Below, piece after piece: positions 1 through 10,900 of a stretch of 64,000 nt of DNA. This DNA comes from Gyromitra esculenta (lineage: Eukaryota; Ascomycota; Pezizomycetes; Pezizales; Discinaceae). The notes under the pieces were generated by a model. It did no database searches, was not told where the DNA came from, and was given only the letters and a program-made list of their open reading frames with translations. Position numbers and translations under genes: made by a program. Location: positions 62,001 to 126,000 of the forward strand of contig JBCAML010000008.1 in assembly GCA_038503075.1 (NCBI GenBank), read 5' to 3'. Numbering within the stretch: position 1 is the first letter of the stretch; every line of letters begins with the position of its first letter.

Positions 1-1199
1 CAAACTTGTTTTACGATACCTTGAAAGAGAAGGCCGATATCGGAGAGGTCGCCGGCGACACATATGCTACATTCTTGGATATTCTCTTCCTCACTCCAAG
101 GTATATTCGTCTTCTGTACTGGAAGATTTCACAATACTCACAAGCTTTAACAGAGGTCGTTATGACATCGACATGTATGAAACTTCTTTCCGTCTCCGAG
201 GAAAAACCTACGACTACAAGATCCAATACGACAATGTTAAAAAGTTTTTCCTTCTCCCGAAACCCGACGATGTCCACCACATGATCGTGATTGGTCTGGA
301 TCCTCCGTTACGACAAGGTCAGACGAAATATCCCTTCTTGGTCATGCAATTCAAGCGCGAGGAGGATATGGAGTTTGATTTGAACATCACGGAGGAGGTA
401 TTAAAGGAGAAGTACGACGGGAAGCTCCAAATGCACTATGAGAGTTCTGCGTACCAAGTCGTGGCACAGATCTTTAAGGGTTTAACCGGCAAAAAGATCA
501 CCACGCCCTCCAGGGATTTCAGCAGCCATCACCAGCAATCCGGTGTCAAGTGTTCTCTCAAGGCAAACGAAGGTCACCTCTTTTGCTTGGACAAGGCATT
601 CTTGTTTGTGCCTAAGCCTGCGGTCTTTGTGGCATTTGATAGAATCGCCCACGTTACCATGTCTCGGTAAGTTACCCCAAAGCCAAAACCTCCACCGCCG
701 AGTCCTAATATTCCTTTTCAGTGTTGGTGGTTCCGTCTCTGCATCTCGCACATTTGACGTTACCGTAACCCTTAAACAAGGTGAGGGCGGCGGAGAATAT
801 CAATTCAACAACATCAATCGCGAAGAACAATCCTCACTCGAAGACTTCTTCAAGACCAAAAACCTCCGCATCAAAAACGACCTCGTCGACGACTCCAACG
901 CGTTGCTTCAAGCAGCGCTTGAAGACGAAGACGACGACATGGACGAAGATGTTGCCGTTGCCCGAGCTGATCGTGGATCCGCTGACGAGGATGAGGAGTC
1001 CGTTGATGAAGACTTCCAAGCCGAGTCAGAGTCAGATGTCGCAGAGGAGTATGATTCTGCACATGAGAGTAGCGGGAGCAGCGATGATGAAGCAGGACCC
1101 GATGCGGCAGCGGATGCAGATGAGGATGAAGAAATGGAGGATGCGCAAAGCGAGGCGGAGGCGCCAGCGAAGAAAAAGGCAAAGACTAGTAAAAAATGA
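1..1199 (+). CDS. pob3: FACT complex subunit Pob3 (SSRP1 family), 3' part
   Basis: Pob3 pairs with Spt16 in the FACT histone chaperone, which loosens and rebuilds nucleosomes during transcription and replication in the nucleus. The 5' end lies outside the window. Exons read 1-100, 154-666 and 722-1199; introns 101-153 (53 bp) and 667-721 (55 bp) have GT..AG ends and restore one frame. The joined protein reads through the conserved middle domain (FLTPR/GRYDIDMYETSF, then LRGKTYDYKIQYDNV) and continues into the Rtt106-like PH module (AFDRIAHVTMSR/VGGSVSASRTFDV). It ends in a long Asp/Glu/Ser-rich tail and a basic KKKAKTSKK terminus, as in fungal Pob3, which lacks the HMG box of animal SSRP1. 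Identity is secure; only the missing N-terminal part limits the call. Confidence 0.96.
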
Positions 1200-2199
1200 C
1201 TATCCGACATGCAAGTTAGAGAGTCAAAGTAGGTGATGATTTGTCTTTATTTTTGATTGGGCTCAAAATAAGCGTCGGTATTGCAATTTCTACTGTTAGC
1301 AAGGGGATTCTAGTCGGGGGGAAGAGGAAATGACAGGTTGTTTTTGGTGGCTGTATCATAGTTAAAACGAGGTTGTGATTTCTTTCTTTTTCTTTCAATA
1401 GTTATGCGGCTTGACTGCATATAGGGAGATTGGGTAGTAGTTTAATTTTCAATAGCCCCTCACAAATATAAATTAGGAACGGTACTGGGACCAATTCAAG
1501 ATTTAGGCCTATAAAAGTGGAGGCTGAAGATTCAGCACGAAGTTGCTAGGCGATGATTACATGACAGAAACAGTTGCTCCCCCAATCCACCCCTCGCGTT
1601 TAGGAATGTTGATTGGGTAACGGCGAGAAAGCCACGGTATCCATAGGCCCTGTGAGCAAGTGCAATTCGTCGAGGTAGCTATGAGTGATTTCATATGATT
1701 TAAAACTAAGTTTGGTCCATGAACACGGCTTGAGAACCGACCAGACCACCGCAAAACTATTAGGTTAATTTGATTCAAGGATAAGTCGGTATAACACCAT
1801 GATATCGGAGATGGTATGGAAAACCGAACAAAGTATCATTAGCGGTGGCATAACGGATGGAGCAGATACATGCAGTTTTGTCTACTTGAAACGTGTGCAA
1901 CTTTTTGTTCAAATCCCAACTATCGCTCTAGTAGAAGGGACCTAGTTCAAGGCGGAACGGGCTGGGGCATACGGTGACTACATGCATTCCGGTTCACAGG
2001 GGCCACATCTAACATCAGTTCGCAGAGTGTGACTGAGTTCAAGAGCTCGGTTTAATTCTTTATTATTGCTATGCTCTGAACTTAGAACATTAGAATAAAA
2101 ATAGGTTCTGCCTAAAGACATACTCGAATGTTAGGATCAAGTTAGTCCTCCAGACAGACTTTATTATCACATCCGATGTCTCAGTGGACATCTCTTAGT
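1200..2199. other. Intergenic, no supported gene
   Basis: About 1 kb between the convergent Pob3 and PIR-like genes. Only short, biased reading frames are present, and I see no domain, RNA gene or repeat. Confidence 0.6.
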
Positions 2200-2810
2200 C
2201 TAGCACGTCACGAGTATAGTGATCTCCAAGGTAATAGGGACACAGTAATCCGCAATAGGCTGATCATATATATTTGCAACTGTCCATGAAGTGAGTATTA
2301 GTAACCGGATCATAGACAGCAGGGGGGACGATATCAAGCCAAATTCAAATCCATCATGAAAATTTCTAAAGCTAGAAGACAGGAAAAGGACTCACAATCA
2401 CCGCTATCACATTGATAAAACTGCTTTGAATCACCCAGTGCCAACGTTCCATCATCACAAACAGACCAACCACCGGTATAGATGGCACCCGCCTGAGCAG
2501 GAGGTCCATCAAACTGAAACTGTCTATTAGCAACAATAGATCCGATCCTCCCCAAGCTATCGATCAACACGCCATTGGCAAGCCTCATGGCTAGGCCTCC
2601 CGGAGTATTGCATGTACGGAGAATTTCGGTTTGGCGTGGAGGGCCTTCGTTGGCTAGAACACCGAAAAGAGGGGCATAGGTAGTAACGCAGCCGTCAGGG
2701 GTGCTGCTTGGAGGTACGAGGATATCGTAGACACCTTGAGGGATAGCAGATGAGTGATGGAAAAAGAAGATGTAGAGGATAAGGAGGAAAGAGAGAGGTT
2801 GAATTTGCAT
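2200..2810 (-). CDS. PIR-like secreted cell-wall protein
   Basis: Predicted small secreted wall protein of 164 aa. Exon 1 is 2810-2396 and exon 2 is 2279-2200. The intron 2395-2280 (116 bp) has a GTGAGT donor and a CTAAT branch-like site 15-20 nt before CAG, and splicing restores the frame. The N-terminus is a signal peptide (hydrophobic run [17 protein letters not shown], residues 6-22). The C-terminal half carries the PIR C-terminal signature: [18 protein letters not shown], then [21 protein letters not shown] and, after the intron, [16 protein letters not shown]. In PIR proteins this cysteine-containing domain is part of the wall-linked unit; the glutamine repeat that is alkali-linked to glucan in yeast PIRs is absent here. 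Without splicing the frame would end 12 codons into the intron and lose the last conserved cysteines. The family call is good; the wall linkage is inferred. Confidence 0.78.
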
Positions 2811-3153
2811 TTGTTAGGTAGTTTTAACAGATATACTTGTTGGTTGGATATACTTTGATGACTGAGGGATGTATAGCAATTTCTAGAGGATGTAAGAAGA
2901 TGGAGCTGGTGACGAGGGTTCGCAGCCAGTAGCTCTATATATGCTACTTTGCTTTTGGAGCTCTGAAGTATGCGCGCGGTGGGCACGAACCAGCACTCAG
3001 TAAGATATCTCGTATCACGGGTATTTCTGGGCTTAATTCCAAGGCCACGGTGGCGCCGTTGTACTTTTACAGGTAGGGGACATTGTCTATATTACACACG
3101 TAGTTACTGACTACGGCCTAGCCTTGTCGAGCTACAATATATGCAACTACATA

Positions 3154-3666
3154 CAGCCCCTAGTCAGAAGTGTTCGTGATGCGGTTTCAGTGCTCAGACC
3201 TCTTTAAAATCTCAAAATGCTGTCAACTTTAGAAATTTGTGAAAAAACAAGAACAAATATCCAAGACTCCCGGAGTAAATTTCAAATCATACACATCTAT
3301 TTAAATTTTAACAAACTTTACCCAAGAGTTTATCTCTTGTGCTTGTTTTTTAATAAAATTTTAAACATCACCGAAAATTACTAAAAATTACCGCCGAGAC
3401 TGATTTCCTCCTAGCAACTGGGGCCAAAGCACACTACATGAAACTTTAAAAGCTTGCCTAAATATTAATACACAAGGAAGAAATTTACCTAGGGCTGAAT
3501 TTGGTAGCTAGAATGCTCAATATGTTTTTAAAATTTAAATGGGAATTTTATCTTTTTTTCTTGATTTATAGTAAAATTTTAAACCTATACACCGGTTTGC
3601 CAAGCTAGCTGCATGGTGGATTCCGCCATCTGAAACCGCATCACGAACACTTCTGACTAGGGACTG
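3154..3666. mobile_element. 513-bp MITE with 37-bp terminal inverted repeats, TA target site
   Basis: The left terminus 3154-3190 and right terminus 3630-3666 are inverted copies matching at 36 of 37 positions. Both begin CAG(C/T)CCCTAGTCAG and end GATGCGGTTTCAG. The element is flanked by TA at 3152-3153 and 3667-3668, the target duplication of Tc1/mariner/pogo-type transposases. The 440-bp interior is AT-rich and has no coding potential, so this is a non-autonomous element. It lies about 340 bp upstream of the PIR-like gene start and about 400 bp upstream of the next gene. Confidence 0.85.
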
Positions 3667-3971
3667 TACATGTACCTAAAGAAGGCTCCCAATATATATG
3701 CAGCAGCTAACATTTACCCACTGCCCGTCCACCGCAAAAATAAATCGTACTACCAAGTGAGGTCCAATCAGATATCGATCATAAATTATCTTGCTCGAAG
3801 CGTCCGTTAGCTTTGGGGTTCCCCTGAGATTTAGTTATCCTTCAACATGACCAATTCTTGAAGATATCTCAATATAAGCAGCAGAATACATATACTTACA
3901 AACAGGGTCTTTGTTCAACTTCACCAATATTACAAGTTCGTCTACAAACCACAACACCTCCATCAATAAAC

Positions 3972-3978
3972 TATAAAA
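3972..3978 (+). promoter_or_regulatory. TATA-like box upstream of the 4062 gene
   Basis: TATAAAA lies 84 bp before the ATG at 4062, in a pyrimidine/CA-rich leader typical of fungal core promoters. It is positional evidence only. Confidence 0.4.
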
Positions 3979-4061
3979 GTGAATGATTCTCCCCATCACC
4001 GTATATTTTTCTCCTCACCGCAGCCCACCAACTTCACAACCCACAGCTTAAATTATTCAAA

Positions 4062-4583
4062 ATGAATACTACAACTCCCCGCGAAAACATCACACTCATT
4101 CAGGCGTTTACCCGCCATGCACGCCTTCCAGCAGCATCGCCTTTCGGGCATCCGTTCCCACAGTGCCACGAAACTAGTTACCACAATATCGGCACATCAA
4201 CTCCCACACATAGCAGGCCTAATGATACCCCTCCTTCCTATGCTACAGAAGCCTCCCCGAATGATCTGAGGTACGTATGGCGGTCTAATTCTGAGGGAGT
4301 CAACTTTGCGCCTGGAAGTTCTAATTACCGACCTACCACTATCAGGGATATCCAGCATTCCCTCAGGCGTTCCGTATCTGCACCGCCCCATCCACCGTCG
4401 ATTAGGGAATCCTCACCACCCTATTCGACAAGCGTCAATGGGGTGCAGATGGGCCGTAACGTGGATCTGGTGGGGTCTGTGAGGCGTCGGGATAAAGTTA
4501 GGCGCTTGGGGTCGAGGCTGGTGTTGAAAATCAAAAATCTTCGGTTGAAAGCTAAGGGCGATAAGCGAAATGGCACTGAATGA
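4062..4583 (+). CDS. Small proline/serine-rich protein with basic C-terminal helix, unknown function
   Basis: Single-exon 173-aa protein. The ATG at 4062 sits in a good context (caaaATG) behind a CA-rich leader and a TATA-like box. I recognise no enzyme or characterised domain. The body is disordered-looking and rich in Pro, Ser and Thr, with two short Pro-Tyr motifs (PPSY, PPYS). The C-terminus is strongly basic and probably helical (RRRDKVRRLGSRL, then KIKNLRLKAKGDKR). The same tail pattern (RKRDKLRRLG) occurs in the gene at 15267-16076, so the two may be divergent paralogues. No signal peptide or membrane segment is visible. It is likely a real gene on grounds of an intact frame, Kozak context and paralogue; its function is unknown. 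Confidence 0.6.
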   Translation: MNTTTPRENITLIQAFTRHARLPAASPFGHPFPQCHETSYHNIGTSTPTHSRPNDTPPSYATEASPNDLRYVWRSNSEGVNFAPGSSNYRPTTIRDIQHSLRRSVSAPPHPPSIRESSPPYSTSVNGVQMGRNVDLVGSVRRRDKVRRLGSRLVLKIKNLRLKAKGDKRNGTE

Positions 4584-5432
4584 TGTGCTCCCCTAGAGAG
4601 TCTCCTTTCCTGCGCTGATTTTGTGGCTAGATACGGTTTCTGTTTTGTTTTCTTGATTGATATTTGTGGTGTGGCGTTTTGCTTATTTTGGTGTTGGATA
4701 GATATTTAAAGCAGGTCACATACTACGGACAGCCTCGAGAGTCCGTGGAATCTCTAGGTTTGATGTTTCCCCTGGACTATTTCAATTTCTATCTATAGCA
4801 ACAATAGAACTCAATTTTTTGAATTGATTTAATGATCCACGATATCCTCAACCACCAGTGGCTCTCTTGGTGATGGAGTCTGGAATTTGGCTGCCTCAAT
4901 GGGCTAACGCTGTCCAGCAAACGCAAGTAGGCATTCGGACCGTCCACCCCATGCTCATGCCATCACACCATCGTCCAAGTAGCCCCTCACACGTCTTGCT
5001 AATTGTATGCAGGTAGGGACGAGATCGCTGACAATAGCTACATACAGGTGGGGTTTTGTTTCCTCCACGGAAGATCACTCGCTTCCATCTGATCTAATCT
5101 TATTGGATAGAACGACGCCCACTCGAATCCGGCGACGACTGCATTTTCACAGAGAATCACCCGCCCAGAACATCGCCGTCTCCTGTTTCTGGCTGACGGC
5201 CCTGGTTTCCCTCACGCGACGCCATTCCCCCAACGTCACATCTCCATCCGATCTCGGTAACGGTAAAACAGCTGCAGCCTGCAGGGTTCACGCATAATTA
5301 CGCAATTCCGTCATCCCCACCTCACCCTGCCCGAGGAGCTTTCCAGCGTCTTTCTGAATCATCCAACTCCTAGATATCACGACTCCCTCCCACCAAGCTC
5401 TGGTGGGATTATGGTTGAAGTACACCTTCCAT
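4584..5432. other. Intergenic, no supported gene
   Basis: About 850 bp between two plus-strand genes. The short frames around 5007-5297 show no recognisable domain. The distal part probably holds the promoter and 5' leader of the SelO gene. Confidence 0.5.
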
Positions 5433-7454
5433 ATGCTCCTTAATCGCATGCGATTATCACGCTTCGCTCCGCATCTTCAAACTTGCCGTCTACTGTCCAC
5501 AGCCGCCATGACTTCCAGCGGTCCCATTCCGAATAGCTTTGGAAATGAGACATCTCCTGTAGCTAAAAGCCCGTCGCAGGGCAATTTGATATGCAGCACC
5601 AATTTCCCAGGTGTTTCGCTGAAGGATCTTCCAAAATCAAACATTTTCACCTCCAAGCTTCCACGTACGCGCTTCCATCTTCTCCCCGGTAAAGAGCTAA
5701 AGCTAACTCTCGTTTCAAGCGGACCCGCTCTTCCCAACTGCAGAATCCTCAGCCAAAGCCTCCCGCTCTTCTTTAGGCCCTCGCATGGTCAAAAATGCAC
5801 TCTACACCTTTGTCCGTCCCGACTCCAGCGAGCCGAACCCGGAACTCCTCGCCACCTCCAAAGCCGCATTCCGCACCCTCGGCCTCGACCCCTTGGAGGC
5901 TTCAAACCCCGAATTCGTTCGTCTCGTGGCTGGCAACGGCGGTTTTGAAGACGAAATCTACCCTTGGGCGCAGTGCTACGGTGGCTGGCAGTTTGGGCAA
6001 TGGGCCGGACAGCTTGGCGACGGCCGCGCAATTTCTTTATTTGAGGCCACTAACCCAGCCACGAAAGAGCGGTACGAGCTGCAGCTGAAGGGAGCCGGGC
6101 AGACCCCGTATAGCAGGTTTGCGGACGGACGAGCTGTTCTGAGAAGCAGCATTCGCGAATTTGTTGTCAGCGAGTATCTAAACAGTATCGGTATCCCGAC
6201 TACCCGTGCCCTCAGCTTAACGTTGTTACCGGGGGAGAATGCATTAAGGGAGCGTATGGAGTCCTGTGCGATCGTGTGTAGGTTTGCGCAGAGCTGGATT
6301 AGGATCGGAACATTTGATTTATTCCGTAACAGAGGGGACAGAGTGACGCTGCGGAAACTGGCGGATTACGTTAGAGACGAGGTGTTGAAGTTACCACCGC
6401 ATAAAGAAGAAGAAGGAAAAGGGAACAGATATGAAGAAATGTATAGAGAGATTGTCCGACAGAACGCAAAGACAGTCGCGAAATGGCAAGCATACGCGTT
6501 TATGAACGGTGTTCTCAATACGGATAACACTTCTGTTCTAGGGCTATCTCTTGATTTTGGACCCTTCGCGTTTATGGATGTTCGTCCTCCCATCTCCTTA
6601 CAGGTTTTCATCTACAGGTTTAACAAATACCCTAGAACTTCGATCCACAATACACACCCAATCACGACGACCACACCCTCCGCTACTCCTACAGAAACCA
6701 ACCCACGATAATCTGGTGGAATCTCGTCCGCCTCGCCGAAGACACAGCAGAACTCTTTGGCGCTATCAACCCCGATGATCCAACATTTATCGAATCAGGC
6801 GTACAAACTCAAGAAGAAGGCGAAGCCCTCGTCAAGCGCGCAGAAGCAATAATCGAGTCTGTCGGCGAGGAATACAAGACCACATTCCTAACCGAATACA
6901 AGCGCCTCATGGCACTAAAACTCGGTCTGCAGGGAGTAGACGTCAAGGATATGGATGAGTTGTTTACGCCTTTACTCGAGCTCCTCGAGGCTGTCGAGAT
7001 AGATTACCATCACTTTTTTAGACGTCTGTCGGGGGTGCCAGTATTGAAGACTCTAGACACGGGGACTGATGAGCAGAAGCTTGAGCTTGCTGGCGTGTTT
7101 CTTCAGAAAGAGGGTTCACATGGCGGTCTCTCCCGTGAGGATGCGCAGAAGAAGATTCTTGATTGGCTGGAACTGTATACCGCACGGCTCAAATGTGAAG
7201 CTACGCAGGGGAGCGAAGAGGGGCGAATGCGGAAGATGAAGGCCGTAAACCCGAATTTCGTGCCGCGGAACTGGGTCCTCGAGGAGATTATCAAGCGCGT
7301 GGAGAAGGGCGGCGAAAGGGATATTCTGCAACACGTAATGGAGATGGTCGAAAGGCCGTTTGACGATTCGTGGGAAACGGATGAAGATGGTGGGAGGTGG
7401 GTTGGGGATGTACCGAGGCTGAGTAGGGCCACGCAGTGTAGTTGCTCGAGCTGA
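5433..7454 (+). CDS. FMP40: Protein adenylyltransferase SelO (Fmp40/UPF0061 family), mitochondrial
   Basis: SelO is a pseudokinase-fold enzyme that transfers AMP from ATP to Ser, Thr or Tyr of target proteins; eukaryotic forms act in mitochondria. Exons 5433-5664, 5720-6579 and 6636-7454 encode 636 aa; the introns are 55 and 56 bp. The ATG at 5433 gives a basic, acid-poor N-terminus (LLNRMRLSRFAPHLQTCRLL) that fits a mitochondrial presequence. Family motifs are intact: SLKDLPKSNIFTSKLPPDP, the nucleotide loop LKGAGQTPYSRFADG (about residues 200-214), RSSIREF, and the metal-binding NTDN (about 344-347) with DFG (about 356). The C-terminus QCSCSS has Cys where animal SelO carries selenocysteine, third from the end. 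Intron 2 has the less common donor GTTCGT. Confidence 0.93.
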
Positions 7455-7661
7455 GAGTTAGGATATAAAATAGAGCTGAGCGAGAAGATGTTGTTCCATA
7501 GGTTTATATGTTTGGGGAAGGGCAAATAATTGAGGAGATGGATTGGAGAAGCAAGAGATATATTAAGATTTCTGCTTTCCAGCTACTATACTAGTATTAG
7601 AGAGATAGCTTCTTAAACCAATCATTCCTGGCCACTAATATTCCAATACCGTGTTAATTCC

Positions 7662-8805
7662 TCACCCCGCAGTCAACTCTGCAATACGCGCCCTAATCCT
7701 CGCAACCCTCACCTCTATACTCTCCTCACTACTCTCCTCACCACTACCTACATCCGCAGTCGCACTCCCTAAAGGAACCCTTGAAACCTGACCAAGCCTC
7801 GCTCGCTCTGCGGCATTCTGTCTGATCCGAGCCCACCTATCTCTAGTTGGCGACAGATGATCAACAGAAAACTCGGTAAGCCTAGCTGTGCTTGTTCCCA
7901 CGCTGGCATTTTTTTGGAGTTCCGGATTCTTGGGTCTATTTTCTTGGGTTCGGGTTTTTCTATATTGGGATAGCAGCGCTGCCATTGTGATCGGAGGGTT
8001 TGAATCTTCAGTTTCCATAGGGTCCGAGGCTACTTGGATTGGTAGTAGGGCATTGGCGGAGAGATATCGCTGCAGTATGCGGTTTGATTCACGTGTGGAA
8101 TCGTCGTTGTGGGGTTGATTGGTACGGGGCTGTGGAGAAAAGATGGATGATAGCTTCGAGATGTTGGTTTGGGATGAATAACTAGACGGATCTGGGGTAA
8201 TGTTGGCTTTGGGTCCACTTCGAACATGTATTCTCGCAGCCTCTCGTGTAGCTTCTTCAATCGTTTTAACGGTATTCGTAACAAGTGCCTTCGTACTGCG
8301 GATTTAGAAAGCCACAAATCAACGAATACCCAACCACTCTCGCAGCTCCAAGATCCTCCAATGGGATACAGACGGGCTAACTTGCTTACCGCCTACTGAG
8401 CAGTATAACGATACCAAAAGTCACTTTGTGCGCCTCCAGCCGATCCTTAATAGCCACCATTTGCATCTCCAGTGATTTCAGCTTCCCGCTCCTCCATAAC
8501 CTCCCGTCGACTTTTTCAAACTGATACGCATTCACGAGCAGACCCAGCTGCAAGAAAACACTCAGACAGCTAGCATGCACAGTCCCCAAATCAGACAACA
8601 ACTCCTCATCACACGCTTCATCCTTAAGGAACTTTTCCAGTTTTCTAAGCACCATGAAAAGCTCCTGGAGCTCTTGTGCCAGGGCGTGGATCTCGCTGGG
8701 TGCGTATTTGACACTACCAATGAGGTAGTCGAGCTGGCGGTAGGCTCGGATACCTGCGGCTAAGAGACGAGCTATGTCGGTGGGGACTGACAGGAAGTCT
8801 CCCAT
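7662..8805 (-). CDS. STAND-type (PigL_N-like) N-terminal domain protein, gene A
   Basis: Predicted 349-aa protein. Exon 1 is 8805-8390 and exon 2 is 8295-7662; the 94-bp intron (8389-8296, GTAAGC..CAG) restores the frame. Residues 1-138 form an all-helical domain with the pattern APSEIHALAQELQELFMVL, then a Cys/Leu-rich helix, a short KxDGRLWRSGK stretch and a closing LEAHKVTFGIVILLS helix. I recognise this as the fungal N-terminal domain of STAND/NLR-like proteins (PigL_N/Helo_like_N type), a putative death-fold-like signalling module. Exon 2 is low-complexity, with an ILQRYLSAN motif shared with the gene at 26.5 kb and an acidic then basic tail. No ATPase or repeat domain follows. An upstream in-frame extension exists, but MGDFLSVPTDIA is the usual family start. 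Confidence 0.72.
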
Positions 8806-9908
8806 TCTTTCGGCAGAGGTCAAGAGAAGGTTTTCCCTGCACTTCGGGCTCGGGGATGGGATGGGTGGGTTTGAAAAAAAACGGGGCGTATCCGATAAGC
8901 AAAGGCTGAGGGATTCCTGCACACTGGCATTCGTGGTAGCACAGCGTGTTATGGTGGTGTAACATACCTCTGCGGTTCCATCACCAAGTGCTGGTATTGC
9001 GTGTGCGTAGACGTAGACGTATATATATACACGAGTTTGTCGGTATTGTAGCTCTCTTAGCAGGGGATTAGCTAATAAAGCTTTATTAAATATCCTACAA
9101 TGCATGGTTGGTCTGCTCTAGATCTTGGCCTGGTTGGTCTGAAGCTTTACTCTCCGAATAGGTAGTGTTACTATGAGCTGCTTTCATTGGCTGAATACAT
9201 ATGTACCCTTCACTTGGCATCTTCCCCCTCAAGACGATTTCTGGAGATTTTGGGGGGAGACACTATCGTCGCCTGGAACCCCATATCTAATCACCCTAAA
9301 TTCAAACTGTTCCTTTGTCATAGTGGAGCCTGTCCCAGGTATCTCGCACTACCTACATATGTCCGTCATATGTCTCGCACATTCACTAATTCATATACCT
9401 ATCTCATACTATACCATTGCCTGGCACAGAATTCCCTTGATCCCCAAAATACCGAGTATCCAGGAATAAGCTAGCTAACGCACACGTGCAGCTTTACATG
9501 CACGTTCAACACGCACTCTACAGGGGATTGATTGTCTATAGACTATTCTCTGGAGATGCACAGTAAATTGATTAATGAAATACAGAAGCCAAAAAAATAA
9601 AATAAACCCATACGCTTCTATTTCCCATCAGCTCTTGATAAAACATTGACACAAAAAAAAAAACACTCATGAGCTTTCAACTAAATCCACTAGAAACTCC
9701 CCCCAAACTCCCGAGTGATGATCCATGACCCCCATTCGCCTTCGCTATGCATCCAAAACACACCCCGATGTTTACCCGCAACATTCCCTGCCCGATCCAG
9801 CCGGTAAAGATCCTTCCTAAATACTCGTAAGAAACTTGAAATCCAAAGAATTCAGCTAATCTCAATGACGTAGAGTCTTACCTAAGTTTGCATAGCTACG
9901 AGCCTAGC
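8806..9908. other. Intergenic, no supported gene
   Basis: About 1.1 kb between two same-strand genes with STAND-type N domains. The frame at 9677-9865 (minus) is glycine/serine-rich at its end and has no recognised homologue. It could be an unassigned exon, but I cannot place it. Confidence 0.45.
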
Positions 9909-10900
9909 TTAGATCCAATAGGTAGATCCTTTCGCTTTGTTTTTGCCGCGACAAATCATGCGCATCTCCCTTCGCATGCCTATCAAAGTTGCGTGGTTTG
10001 GATTCCGTGTGCAAACGATACGAGGCGTCCCAGAGGTAATGGAATTTCGGAGATTCTCTGAGGGTTTTGGGATAGGCGCGTGCGTATATGACTCCGACCT
10101 GCCAGATAATCGGTCTCCTGCAGCACTTGATCTGGCACATGGATCCCCCGAGATGTTTTTCAAGAGATTGGTAGTGGGTTCGTTGCGAAGCGATCGTGGA
10201 ATGCTGTCGTCTCCCTGAGTTTGATCAAAGGAGGGAGACGTCGTGAACAGCGTGTTTGGTGCAGACACCGCCAGGGTATAGGTGTATGTTGGGGTGGTGT
10301 TTTCTTCATTCTCTCTCTCAGTGAGTCTCCGCGTGATCTTCTGTATTTTTTCTCCAAACTCGTCTGCAGTATCTTTTGATGGCGTTTGTGCGCTATGCAT
10401 GTGACAAAAATGTTAATAACCACCTCACCTTGAAACTATGCTAAAGGGAAGGATATAAATTCAGTGAGTGGAATCACTTACGGTGGAGCCTCCAAAATAG
10501 CATCAAAAGCCTCTTTATAGATCTTCAACAGTCTCCTCAGCTTCGCCGCCTGCGGCTCTTGAGATAGCCACCACCAGCTCTTCAGTTGTTTCCACACCTT
10601 CCCATCACTTTCTTTGATCCAATGGTCCTGCACGAGTTTTTGCAGCTTCGAAAAGACATCCGTATAGCTATCGATGATCTCTAGATTCGGGGGTGACTGC
10701 TCGTGGCATAGTTCCATATTTTCAAAGATTAGGTGTAGCTTGTCGAGGACACGACATAGCTCGTGAATTTCTTCTACGAGGGTGACGATATCGCTGGGCG
10801 CGGAATCAACACTCTTAATTAACCCGGTAAGTTGGGTGCGCAGCTTATCGGTCATGACCGCGGCATGATTTATCCTAGAGGTGGCTGATCGGCGTTGCAT
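9909..10900 (-). CDS. STAND-type (PigL_N-like) N-terminal domain protein, gene B
   Basis: Predicted 300-aa protein in the same orientation as gene A and about 1.1 kb upstream of it. Exon 1 is 10900-10482 and exon 2 is 10392-9909; the intron 10481-10393 (89 bp, GTAAGT..TAG) restores the frame. The helical domain aligns with gene A: VDSAPSDIVTLVEEIHEL, then VLDKLHLIFEN, a middle helix ending KLQKLVQDHW, SDGKVWKQLKSWWWL, and a closing RRLLKIYKEAFDAIL helix followed at once by the intron. Exon 2 is a Thr/Ser/Pro-rich tail ending in a basic stretch. ATG 10900 keeps the first helix complete; an internal ATG at 10855 is an alternative. The domain is more divergent than in gene A. Confidence 0.62.

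Noticed and set aside
2334..2395. Unspliced 3' end of the PIR-like gene
   Set aside because: Reading through gives [13 protein letters not shown] with none of the conserved end; splicing at 2395/2280 restores [14 protein letters not shown].
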